This document shows positions 1 through 9,600 of a stretch of 64,000 nucleotides of DNA, one piece after another; the first letter of the stretch is position 1, and every line of letters begins with the position of its first letter. Under the pieces are notes generated by a model. It did not search any database. It had not been told where the DNA came from and worked only from the letters and a program-made list of their open reading frames with translations. The position numbers were made by a program, and so were the translations under genes. Where the stretch lies: positions 2,232,001-2,296,000 of the forward strand of contig OZ245999.1 of the NCBI GenBank assembly GCA_965230265.1, read 5' to 3'. The DNA comes from JAJFKX01 sp965230265. Lineage in GTDB: Bacteria > Pseudomonadota > Gammaproteobacteria > Xanthomonadales > Wenzhouxiangellaceae.

Positions 1-714
1 TAATGTTTCCAGCTCTGCAGGCGGGTCCGTTTGCTCTAGCCATTCACCGATTGCTAATGCGCAAACCGATGGTTCTGGCCAGCTATCAGGGCTGATAGCT
101 GGCCAGATTTCCATCCGTAAACTGGTTCTCATTGCACCGGGGTAGCACAATAAAAACCGTACCGACGTGTTGGCCAATTCCTGCGCCCACTGATTGGCCA
201 ACGCAGGCAAGCCACTCTGTGCTACACCATAAGCCCCCCAGTAAGCCTGACTGACCATTTCTGGTTCGTTGACGCAAAACACCACCCGACCACTGGGTGA
301 TTGCAACAAAATATCCAGGCAGGACTGCAACAGCAGCTGTGGCCCACCCAGATTGGCATGCAGTTCCAGCAGCCAGTCACGGCCATGGGTTTGCAGCATC
401 GGCCGCAAGCCTCCGGTTTGTGCTTGACAAAAAACAATCACATCCAGGCGCTCATGCGCAGTCACAATTGCACTTTGCATTGTCTCGTAATCAGCGGGTG
501 CGGCACCAGATAAATCCAATGGATAAATCGAGATCACTGCTTCGGTTTCAGACTCAAGCTCATCGGCCAGTTTTTCCAGTGCCCTGCGGTTCTTATCCAG
601 CAGCACCAACTCAGGCGGGGGGTGTTGCTGTACGGCCTGTTTTGCCAATGCGCTTCCCAGCCCACCAGCTGCACCGACAATAAGCCATACCGGTTGTTTT
701 GTTTGCTCATTCAT
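1..714 (-). CDS. YciK-like short-chain dehydrogenase/reductase, 3' end outside window
   Basis: This reading frame starts at ATG 714 and stays open to base 1, giving 238 codons with the C-terminus missing. The N-terminus has a Rossmann fold with a glycine motif VGAAGGLGS. The segment AYWGAYGVAQSGLPALANQW aligns with the active-site region of YciK-type SDRs, and a later PGAMRTSLR segment also fits YciK. The catalytic pattern is degenerate: YxxxK reads YGVAQ, so the lysine is glutamine, and the usual Ser-rich strand reads VVFCVNEP. Known SDRs need Ser, Tyr and Lys to move hydride, so this copy may be inactive or may act as a binding protein (inference). The gene is divergent from the peptide transporter at 902. 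Confidence 0.8.
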   Translation of the reverse strand, partial: MNEQTKQPVWLIVGAAGGLGSALAKQAVQQHPPPELVLLDKNRRALEKLADELESETEAVISIYPLDLSGAAPADYETMQSAIVTAHERLDVIVFCQAQTGGLRPMLQTHGRDWLLELHANLGGPQLLLQSCLDILLQSPSGRVVFCVNEPEMVSQAYWGAYGVAQSGLPALANQWAQELANTSVRFLLCYPGAMRTSLRMEIWPAISPDSWPEPSVCALAIGEWLEQTDPPAELETL

Positions 715-901
715 AAACGGACATGATGCCGAAAAACTGACCGAATGCAATGGCTCTGGTCTAAAGAACCTTATTCACTCATTGACACAATAGACGATAA
801 ATTCATCGTGTCTTTTTACATTCCGGCATAAAATCAGTAGACTCACCGCATATATTTGCCCGTCACCACAGCTAATTCTATGCAGTTTCTTGAGGTAAAC
901 C

Positions 902-2434
902 ATGACAGATAATACCGCTAATCCAACCGATACGCCGGCCAAGAAGACCTTTTTCGGTCACCCAAAAGGCCTGCAAACCCTGTTCTTAACAGAAATGTGG
1001 GAACGCATGAGTTACTACGGCATGCGTGGACTACTGGTATTGTTTATGACCGCTGCCATACAGGAAGGTGGCCTTGCACTGACAACAGCAACCGCAACCG
1101 CCATATATGGCCTTTACACGGCTTCGGTTTATTTCATGGGTTTGCCGGGAGGCTGGATTGCCGACCGTCTGATAGGCGGCCAAAAAGCCATTTGGTATGG
1201 CGGCATTATTATTATGTGTGGCCATATTGTGCTGGCGATTCCCAATGATTCCACCTTTTTTATTGGTTTGATTTTAGTGGTACTGGGCACTGGGTTGCTA
1301 AAGCCGAATATTGGTGCAGTCGTCGGCCAGCTATACAGTAAAACCGATGAGCGCCGCGACGCTGGCTATGCCCTGTACTATATGGGGATCAACATCGGTT
1401 CTCTGCTTGGCTATACAGTTTGTGGCTGGTTGGCGGTAGAAGCTGGCTGGCACTATGCATTCGGCGCTGCAGCAGTGGGCATGTTTTTTGGTTTGGTTCA
1501 GTTTTACCTGACTTCTCGTAATCTGGAAGGCGTTAGTGCCGAGCCTGCTGTACGAATGAGCCCGACAGGCCAGCGTAACAGCTGGATAGGCATTATGATC
1601 TTCCTGGCTGCACTGGCCATTGTCACCGTGCTGACCATGACTGGCAGCCTCAGCATTGACGCTGTTAGTATGGCGCAAAATGTTGCCGTGGTATTTACTG
1701 CCACGTTTTTCATCTATTTTGGCGTGGTGTATTTCCGCGGCAAATTGTCTGCCACTGAGAAGAAAGGCATGTGGGCGCTGATGCTGGTTTGTATCGCATC
1801 AGCCTGTTTTTGGTCTGGCTTTGAACAGGCAGGTTCTTCGCTAAACCTGTTCGCACGTGATTACACCGACCGCATGATAGGCGGCTTTGAGATACCCACG
1901 GCCTGGTTCCAAAACGCCAATCCATTTTTCATTATTATGCTGACGCCATTTTTTGCGGCAATGTGGATCAAACTGGGTCAGCGGATGGTCTCTCCGGGTT
2001 ATGGCATCAAATGTGCTGTGGGCCTGATGATTATGGCCAGTGGTTTTATCGTGATGATATTTGCTGCTCAAATTGCAGCTGGCGGCGCCAAGGCTGCACC
2101 GTTCTTCTTGATCATGACTTACTTTTTGCACACCGTGGGCGAGCTCTGCCTCAGCCCGATTGCGCTTAGCGCGGTAAGCAAGCTTTCACCTCAACGCTTT
2201 ATCGGACAAATGATGGGCGTATTCGTTTTAACCTACTCAATCGGCAATATTATTGCAGGGTTATTGGCGGGCAATTTTGATCCCAACAATGTGGCGGAAA
2301 TGCCAAACCTGTTCAAATCCATTGCCACCTTTAGCATTGGTGTAGGTGCGGTCGTGCTATTAATAGCGATGGTCAGTAAAAACTGGGAACGAGAAGTGGT
2401 AGAAGACATGAGTGACAGCAAAGATACCGCATGA
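902..2434 (+). CDS. POT/PTR-family proton-coupled peptide transporter
   Basis: This is an inner-membrane major-facilitator protein of 510 residues, a normal length for bacterial POT transporters, which import di- and tripeptides with protons. The E-x-x-E-R proton-coupling motif is visible as TEMWERMSYYG near residue 30. The PTR2 signatures GGWIADRLIGG near residue 80 and YYMGINIGSLLG near residue 155 are also intact. About 12 to 14 hydrophobic segments run through the protein and the C-terminus is charged. An AGGT lies 7 bases before the ATG. The gene stands alone, with a GC-rich hairpin after it. DtpA- and DtpB-type paralogues cannot be separated by eye, so no symbol is given. Confidence 0.93.
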   Translation: MTDNTANPTDTPAKKTFFGHPKGLQTLFLTEMWERMSYYGMRGLLVLFMTAAIQEGGLALTTATATAIYGLYTASVYFMGLPGGWIADRLIGGQKAIWYGGIIIMCGHIVLAIPNDSTFFIGLILVVLGTGLLKPNIGAVVGQLYSKTDERRDAGYALYYMGINIGSLLGYTVCGWLAVEAGWHYAFGAAAVGMFFGLVQFYLTSRNLEGVSAEPAVRMSPTGQRNSWIGIMIFLAALAIVTVLTMTGSLSIDAVSMAQNVAVVFTATFFIYFGVVYFRGKLSATEKKGMWALMLVCIASACFWSGFEQAGSSLNLFARDYTDRMIGGFEIPTAWFQNANPFFIIMLTPFFAAMWIKLGQRMVSPGYGIKCAVGLMIMASGFIVMIFAAQIAAGGAKAAPFFLIMTYFLHTVGELCLSPIALSAVSKLSPQRFIGQMMGVFVLTYSIGNIIAGLLAGNFDPNNVAEMPNLFKSIATFSIGVGAVVLLIAMVSKNWEREVVEDMSDSKDTA

Positions 2435-2493
2435 AGCCCATGTTGCTCATCTATGCCAGTATGAACAAAGGCATCTGCTAAACATTGCATAAC

Positions 2494-2514
2494 GGGCGGC
2501 GCTGCCGCCCTTTC
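2494..2514 (+). terminator. Hairpin after the POT transporter gene
   Basis: A 7-bp GC stem (gggcggc, loop gct, gccgccc) is followed by ttt. The U-tract is short, so this may be a weak intrinsic terminator or only an mRNA-stabilising hairpin. It sits 60 bases after the transporter stop and just before the FmdB-like gene. Confidence 0.5.
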
Positions 2515-2533
2515 CCCTATCCTTTAACCGATC

Positions 2534-2818
2534 ATGCCCATCTACGAATATCAGGCCAAATCCAACCACGACAGTTGTGAACACTGCCGCAGTGGTTTTG
2601 ATCGCCTGCAGAAACTGGCTGATGCGCCTGTCTTAGCCTGCCCACAGTGTGGACACCCGGTAAAAAGAGTCATCTCAGCCCCCAACCTGCAAAACATGGG
2701 CAGTGACGCCCTAAAGCCCAAGAATGTTGAAAAACAAGGCTTTACCCAATACCGAAAGGTGGGCAAAGGCAAATATGAAAAAACAGCGGGTAAAGGGCCT
2801 GATAATATCAGCGCTTAA
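2534..2818 (+). CDS. FmdB-family zinc-ribbon protein
   Basis: This small protein of 94 residues starts with the family hallmark MPIYEYQAK. It has a zinc ribbon built from CEHC near residue 15 and CPQC near residue 38. The family was named after a putative regulator of formamidase genes, but most members have no established role. The C-terminal half is basic (VGKGKYEK) and low in complexity, which is common in the family. No strong Shine-Dalgarno sequence is seen. The gene could be read through from the POT gene because the intervening hairpin is weak. Confidence 0.85.
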   Translation: MPIYEYQAKSNHDSCEHCRSGFDRLQKLADAPVLACPQCGHPVKRVISAPNLQNMGSDALKPKNVEKQGFTQYRKVGKGKYEKTAGKGPDNISA

Positions 2819-3124
2819 TAATGTAAAAACACCCAATAACATAACAATAGGCAGCGACATCTAACTGTCTTTACTCCAACCAAAAAACCTTCTCAACCCC
2901 CCCAATACTTCAATCAGTAATCTCTGATTGCAGCACTCAAACCTTTAGGTAAGCGAGCCAACTCAAGTCGGGACACCCATAACTTCTTGAAGGCTATGCC
3001 CCGATAATCTGAGCTCAATTGCAATTGCCTGTAACATAAACTGAAACCTTTTGGTGCCAGCTGTGTATTTATCAGTATGCACCTTATTCAGGCAACAGCT
3101 TTGGGAAACCAGTCCGGGAAAACC
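2819..3124. other. Intergenic stretch with one GGACACCCAT motif
   Basis: No gene is supported here. The stretch is AT-rich and contains cgggacacccat at 2969-2980. The motif is followed by a small imperfect hairpin, ctTC-tt-GAAG, around 2982-2993. The promoter of the sigma-factor operon must lie here or further upstream. The motif belongs to the dispersed set described with the RAYT transposase. Confidence 0.6.
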
Positions 3125-3739
3125 ATGAATCACCAAACCAACCCGGTTATTGATCTGGCACAGCGTGGTCGGCAGAAGCAACAACGCGATCAAAGACGAC
3201 AGTGGCTCAGGCAACATTGTGAGGGAGATAAAACAGCATTCCCTCAGTTAATGCAATGGTTGCGTCAACCAATCTATAACTATCTGATCCGCTGTGGTAT
3301 TGACGCAGCACACCGTGATGACTTATTTCAAGATATTTTTCTCAAAATTCATCACGCTGCGTCCAGCTATCAACCTAATCGCCCATTAAAACCCTGGGTA
3401 TTTACCATCGCCGCCAATACGGTTCGTAATCACTTTCGTACCGAAAACAAACGCCGTACAGTTCCCTGGGATCAACAACATGAACAGCAGCCAGACCCAT
3501 CACCTGGTACCGAACAGACCGTTGCTGCCAAACAGGCAACAAGCTGGTTGGAGCAATCCATCGCTCGCCTGCCATTAATGCAGCGTGAAGTATTGGTACT
3601 GGTCAGCATTCAAGGTATGGCCTTAAAACAAGCTGCCAGCACTTTAAACATTCCACTAAACACCGTAAAAACCCACCTGCGCCGCGCCCGTATGACTTTA
3701 CTCAAAGCCCGAGCCATTCGCGATCAGGAGGAGATATAG
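3125..3739 (+). CDS. ECF-type sigma-70 family RNA polymerase sigma factor
   Basis: I start this at ATG 3125 (204 residues). An upstream in-frame ATG at 3077 has no ribosome-binding site and would add 16 residues unlike the family. Sigma region 2 is visible at about residues 62-108 (DDLFQDIFLKIHH, then KPWVFTIAANTVRNHFR). Region 4 is at about residues 140-196, with the helix-turn-helix LKQAASTLNIPLNTVKTHLRRAR. There is no region 3, as expected for extracytoplasmic-function sigma factors. The next gene begins 3 bases after the stop and encodes a protein with an anti-sigma zinc finger, so the pair is probably a cognate sigma/anti-sigma unit acting on envelope functions (inference). Confidence 0.9.
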   Translation: MNHQTNPVIDLAQRGRQKQQRDQRRQWLRQHCEGDKTAFPQLMQWLRQPIYNYLIRCGIDAAHRDDLFQDIFLKIHHAASSYQPNRPLKPWVFTIAANTVRNHFRTENKRRTVPWDQQHEQQPDPSPGTEQTVAAKQATSWLEQSIARLPLMQREVLVLVSIQGMALKQAASTLNIPLNTVKTHLRRARMTLLKARAIRDQEEI

Positions 3740-3742
3740 GTT

Positions 3743-6619
3743 ATGAACCGTTGTAAAAAAATTCAGCAGCAAATCACAGAGCTAAGCCTGACTGAGCTTA
3801 AGCAAGACACTGATCTGCAACAGCATATCGTTGAGTGTGAACAATGCAGTGCTTTTCTTGATGCACTCACTGAGCTGGAAACCGAAATAAGTGAACTTCC
3901 AATAGTCGATGCGCCGGATGCATTGGTGGTCAATACGCTGCAAGCCGTCGAAAAAGCCGGTGAACCTCTTCCTGCCATATCTGGATTCGAACGTAACCGG
4001 CTGCGCTGGGCTTCTGGCTTTGCTGCAGTGTTTGTGACCATCTCAATCGCCGGTTTATGGCAGGCCGGGATGGGTGAGTTGATCATGCAGCGCAATCAAT
4101 TCGAAGCAGTATCCAGCTCATTACCTCGCTCAACAGAACAATACGATCAACCCGTTGATGCGCTTGAGTATGACCAATCTGATTCAGATTCTGGAGCACC
4201 CGAACCATCCGTTGAAGACTCTTCAGCAGTGCCACAGAGTCCACAGGTTGCCAATACCCCTGCGCCCTCTTCTGCCTTACTCGTTTCGCATGAGATTGAA
4301 GATACCCACAGTGCAGAAAGTTTTGCACGCACAGAACAAAACCAGCAGGGCGCTTTAAATGAACTAGAAGCATTGACTCAGGAAACTCGTAAACGCATAC
4401 AGAATAAAGAGAGCCGTGATCAGTCCGAACTGAGTTTGTTTGCACTGGATAAAATCAAACGTGAGCCCTCATCACAGGCAGGACAGTCCAATGGTATCAA
4501 CGATGATGGTGCAACTGCTGCTGCTCAACCCAAAGCTGACCTGTCACCAGCAGAACTGAGGAGAGTTTCGGTCACAGGTTCGCGTTTATCGCACATCGAT
4601 ATCGAAGGTGCTCAACCTGTTACTAGCATCGATCGCAGTGATATTCAAACAACAGGCCTCACTGATTTAGGTTCATCTAACAACGCACTGGATCAATCAA
4701 CCACCGATGATGAAGTTTTACTGCTTAACCCTGATGATTACACTGATGTCAGAAATTTAAGCAATGAGTCAGTATCTGTCGATGCGCTGCGAGATGCCGG
4801 CATTCTGAATGAAAAGCCATTTGAAAATTATCCTTTAACAGATTCAACCAATACGGAATCTGACAGGCCCAAAGAAACACTCATCAATCATCGTCAAAAC
4901 GAGTTGGCTTTGTTGGCTGAACAAATCAACAGGCAAACAGAAGTAAATAGCCCTATTAATAAAAGCCAGGGGGCAAGTTTTATTCCACAACGGGAAACCG
5001 CGGTGGTAAAGCAACCTGTTAGAAAAGCATCGGTTATTTCAACAGCCGCACAAAACTTTTTGCATCAATTGGATTCACTTGATGATGTCCATTATCAACC
5101 CGCCACCGGCTACTGGGCCAACACTTATATCCCCGGTGACCCGGCCATGCGCCTGTTACAGGCACAGGTGAATCAATGGAACCACAATGCGGCCACAACT
5201 GATCTGAGCCTGGAACAAGCGGCTCAACAAATATGGCAACCCTTTGATGCCCCCCAAGGCACCGCACTGGCGACTTACCTGCATAGCAATAAGACTTTTA
5301 TTGACGGCCCCACAAGATTGCAATTACAGGTCGGTTTGCAGGCCAGTGAACATGAAAGTGGACAACGCCCTGCCTTGGATCTGGCTGTGGTACTGGATAT
5401 GCATGGCACAACAGCACAACAGTTTGATACGGAAATTCGCGCATTACTGCAGGCACTGCAAGAAGCCAAACAAACCGGAGACCGGTTTTCATTGACCATC
5501 GCCGGAAAACCTGGCGGTTTGATGATCCCAGCAGGTGAGTTTCGTCATGGCCCGGTTTCTATTGCCATCAACCAACTGTTTAGCGATCAGGACACACCAT
5601 CAGGCAATGAATGGTCGTTACTGGAAGCCATCACCAAAGCTGCCAACGATTTAAACATTGAAAGCAAAGCTGATAAAGCACTCGGAACCAGGCAAATATT
5701 GTTAATTACCGGTCAGCCTATTCAAACTGACATGCAGGCACTTAAAGATACCATCCATCAGCAGGCAGTTAATGGTCTGATGTTGAGTGCCGTTACACTT
5801 GGGGGTCAGACCATTGCCGAACAAATCGATTCACTGGTACTGGCCGGACAAGGCAACCGCCGAACCCTGCTGAACGTCGATGATGCCAAACCACTGATTG
5901 AACAGGAGTTGTACTCTGCCAGCCGTACTGTGGCTCGCGCTATACGTATACGTATTCAATTGGCGCCCGGTGTCAAGCTAATCCAAGTTCATGGTTCGGA
6001 AAGGCTGGACACCCGTCAGATCGAGCGTGTCAAACAAGCAGAGAACAGTATTGATCAGCGCCTGGCCGAAAACCTCGGGATTGTTGCTGATCGTGGCGAC
6101 GATGAAACCGGTATCCAGATGGTTATTCCAGCCATGTCCGCTGGCACTTCACACGTGATCCTGCTGGATGTTATGGCATCACAACCTGGTCCAGTTGCAG
6201 ATGTTCGTGTTCGCTATAAAGACCTGACAAAAGTGCGTAATTCGGTCACACAAGCGCAGCTGAGTATCGATAGTGAACAAACGGCAGCCGGAAAGCTGGA
6301 GCGCAATGTCGTCAAAAACCTGTTGGCGCTTGAGCTGGCTGAGCGAATGACTCAAGCCAGCCAACGATTGGCAGTCAATGATTTGAATGGCACCAAACTG
6401 CAATTGCAAAAAGCACATCAGTTAGTGAATGAGTTGCGACAACAACTGCCTGGTTGGCGCAATGATCAGGAACTGCTGCAGGACGAGCAAATGCTGAGCG
6501 GTTTTTTAACCGCACTGCGTTCACCCATTATTGCCCAGACACAACAGCGCGAGATGGTGGTTGCCTCTTTGCAATTAGCCGCTTATCGGAAAGTGACCGG
6601 TCCAATTGAATCTGAATAA
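3743..6619 (+). CDS. Membrane anti-sigma factor fused to a von Willebrand A-like domain
   Basis: The protein has 958 residues. Residues 1-40 carry a zinc-finger anti-sigma motif (C4, H28-x3-C32-x2-C35). One membrane helix follows at about 88-107, so the rest should be periplasmic. A long acidic, disordered linker comes next. Within it, around residues 270-310, VTGSRLSHIDIEGAQPVTSI resembles the plug-domain start of TonB-dependent receptors. From about 450 there is a YfbK-like part, including GYWANTYIPGDPA. A vWA core starts near 544 with LDLAVVLDMHGTT, where the metal-binding DxSxS is degenerate (D-M-H-G-T). AGGAGG precedes the start, and the gene is 3 bases after the sigma gene. The anti-sigma role is inferred from the finger and position; the vWA part may sense an envelope ligand. 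Confidence 0.78.
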   Translation: MNRCKKIQQQITELSLTELKQDTDLQQHIVECEQCSAFLDALTELETEISELPIVDAPDALVVNTLQAVEKAGEPLPAISGFERNRLRWASGFAAVFVTISIAGLWQAGMGELIMQRNQFEAVSSSLPRSTEQYDQPVDALEYDQSDSDSGAPEPSVEDSSAVPQSPQVANTPAPSSALLVSHEIEDTHSAESFARTEQNQQGALNELEALTQETRKRIQNKESRDQSELSLFALDKIKREPSSQAGQSNGINDDGATAAAQPKADLSPAELRRVSVTGSRLSHIDIEGAQPVTSIDRSDIQTTGLTDLGSSNNALDQSTTDDEVLLLNPDDYTDVRNLSNESVSVDALRDAGILNEKPFENYPLTDSTNTESDRPKETLINHRQNELALLAEQINRQTEVNSPINKSQGASFIPQRETAVVKQPVRKASVISTAAQNFLHQLDSLDDVHYQPATGYWANTYIPGDPAMRLLQAQVNQWNHNAATTDLSLEQAAQQIWQPFDAPQGTALATYLHSNKTFIDGPTRLQLQVGLQASEHESGQRPALDLAVVLDMHGTTAQQFDTEIRALLQALQEAKQTGDRFSLTIAGKPGGLMIPAGEFRHGPVSIAINQLFSDQDTPSGNEWSLLEAITKAANDLNIESKADKALGTRQILLITGQPIQTDMQALKDTIHQQAVNGLMLSAVTLGGQTIAEQIDSLVLAGQGNRRTLLNVDDAKPLIEQELYSASRTVARAIRIRIQLAPGVKLIQVHGSERLDTRQIERVKQAENSIDQRLAENLGIVADRGDDETGIQMVIPAMSAGTSHVILLDVMASQPGPVADVRVRYKDLTKVRNSVTQAQLSIDSEQTAAGKLERNVVKNLLALELAERMTQASQRLAVNDLNGTKLQLQKAHQLVNELRQQLPGWRNDQELLQDEQMLSGFLTALRSPIIAQTQQREMVVASLQLAAYRKVTGPIESE

Positions 6620-6645
6620 TCAACGGCAGCCCCGTGGAGGTCATT

Positions 6646-9600
6646 ATGCAACGTCAATTACTGATTGTGAGCCAATATTTGAGCCTATTAACATTGGTTC
6701 TTATCGCCAGCCTGAACATATCTGCAACAGAAATCACAGCGGATGAGAACGGTCAGGTACAGTTGCCATTAACGGTATACAACCACCTGATTAATTTAAG
6801 CCAGCAGGACCCTCGGCCCGCTCCGGCAGGCTACGCCATTGGTAATGCGAGCATTAACGTGATTGTTACCGATCGCAATGATCGTAGCACTGCGCAGGTT
6901 GAGGCCACGGTAATGATTGAGGTCTTCGAGAGTGAATGGACCTTGATTCCGGTTTTGGCCAATGGCACAGCCTTGAACAGCGTAAAGGTAGATGGCGAAG
7001 ATGTGCAATTGGTGCATGGCCCGGATGGTTTATCGTGGAGCACCAATCGTGCCGCCACCGTCACCATGCAGTTACGATACGGACTCGACGCCCAACGCTC
7101 TACAGCTGGATTTGTTTTGCCAGTGCCCGTTCCTCGAGCTGCCGCCACTCACATGCAAGTCAGCTTTCCCGATACCGGCCTTGATCTTGCCGTGGTACCA
7201 GCGGCTGATATCAACACTGTTGAACAAGATGGGCTGACTTTGACCACAGCCAGTATTCCCACTACCGGTGCAGTCATGGTTAGCTGGCGTGCGCCAGGTA
7301 ATCAGCCTTATATTGTCAGCCGGGCACATTACCAGGGAACACTAGAAGGCGAAGCACTAAGCTGGGATGCCAGCTATACCGTAGAAATTTTTGAGGGTGA
7401 GCGGGTCACATTGCCTGTAATACCTGCCAGTATTACCTTAAGTGACATACAAATTGACGGTCAGTCCGCTACTGTACTCGAACAGGATGGCTATTTCGCT
7501 ACAGTGGTTCATGGTCGGGGTGTACATACAGTTACCGCAAAATTTCACATCCCGGTGACTACTGACAACGGTCCACCCAGTGCGCATTTGCTAATCCCAA
7601 GAGTGCCGGTCTCTCAGTTTGATCTATCGTTACCGGGCAGAAAAGAGCTGAACGTATCACCGCATGCCAACGTCAGCAGCCAAGAGCTTGATGATTTAAC
7701 ACAGGCAACTGTTTACGTCCCTTTGAGTGATCGGGTCACTTTTTCTTGGGTGGAAGCAGTACCTGAGCACTTACGAACCGAGGTTCGTGCAAATGCCAGT
7801 ATCTACCATGCACTGCATGCTGAAGAAGGTGTATTGCATGGTCGCGCACTGGTTGCTTACGAAATCACCCATGGAGAAACCAACCAGCTCACCCTACAGG
7901 CCCCTGCACATGTGCAGATCAACAGTGTCAGAGCCAATAATGCCAAAGTTTCCGACTGGGCCATTGCAACTCACCCTGAATTGAATCAGGAATTGAATCA
8001 GGACACCCATAACTCGGCTCAAGCAGATCAGGGCACCATTTCTCATAAGCGTATTAGTGTATTTTTGGATCGTGCTGTTCAGGGAGAGCTGGTGCTGGAA
8101 GTCGCCTATGAGTATTTAACAGGCTCCGCCGAGAATGAAAAGCTGGTGATCGATGTACCTTTGTTAACTGCATCCGAGGTTCATCGACAACGTGGCATGA
8201 TTGCGTTGCTGACCGGGCCAGAACTTATGTTAACACCAGTGGATGAAGAGGGTGTTTCACGAGTGGGTGAAAACCAATTGCCTGTATTTGTCCGTAACAG
8301 TCTCAACATGACCGTAGCGCACACGTATAAATACACCAATCCAAAATCAATCCTGAGTGTCAAACCTACCATTCCAGAGCGGCAGCAAGGCAAATTCGAT
8401 GCGCAGGTAGATACATTAATTTCTATCGGTGAGGTCACGCTAACCGGTTCAGCCACTATTGCTGTCAATGTGAAATCTGGATCGATTATGGCCCTGGTTT
8501 TACAACTGCCGAAAGACATTAATGTACTGGACGTAACGGGCCCTTCGATTCGCCATCATGATAGTTTAATCAGCAACGATAACCAGCAAATCCACCTGGA
8601 TTTTACCCAGGAGATGCAGGGTCAATTCAAGCTGGAAATCAATTACGAACGAATTACTGACGATGGTGCAACTGAAACCGAAGTCCCGACGATACTGGTT
8701 GCAGATGCTGAGGTGGAACATGGCCGGATAGCGATTGAAGCTTTAACTGCTGTGGAAGTCCAGGCTGGTATTACAGAACAACTATCCAGCCTGGAAATTA
8801 ACGAGTTGCCTCGTCAATTGGTGCTAAAAACCACCAACCCCATTTTATTGGCCTACAAGTACGTACAACCTCCCTTTAAACTGGCTTTGAATGTCACGCA
8901 CCATAAAGAAATTGATGTCCAGGTAGCAAGTATCGAAAAAGCCGAATATGAAACACTGTTTACCCGCGATGGACTGGCGGTGACCACAGCTAATTTTATT
9001 ATTCGTAACAGTCGTCGACAATTTCTGCGACTTAACTTGCCGCAAGAAGCCAATATATGGTCAGTATTTGTCGATGGCCGAGCCGAAAAACCAGCACATT
9101 CAGACAGCACTGACGAACTGGATAATAAGCAAGTACTAATTAAAATGATCAATTCTGCAGAGGGTTTCCCAGTGAAGATTATTTACGCTATGCCTGCCGA
9201 TCCGTTAGGCTCATTAGGCAAGATCAGCAGCCGTCTGGTTCGCCCCGATATGGTAGTCACGCACACCTACTGGGACGTTTTTTTGCCCAGCGGTATTCAA
9301 TATCAGAAACCGCATAGCAATATGCAGATCGTCAGGCATGGTCAATCGGTCAACCCCGCAGAGTTACGACGCAGTCGATTCGGTCAGGAAGATTTTAATG
9401 CCAATCTAAATAGTCAGCCGTTACAAATTACTGTGCCTACGCAAGGTATTCATTTTGCTTTTCAGAAACTTTATGCCAATCAGGCAACAGAAGATCCACA
9501 ATTCACCATACGCTATGCCTCGGCGGGTGCAACACGTATCGGCGGAATGTTAAGTGTATTGGCCGTGGTATTGATATGGCTGGGAATCATTACACTAGGC

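Noticed and set aside
297..683. A 128-codon plus-strand open frame
   Set aside because: It is the antisense shadow of the SDR gene and has no signature of its own.
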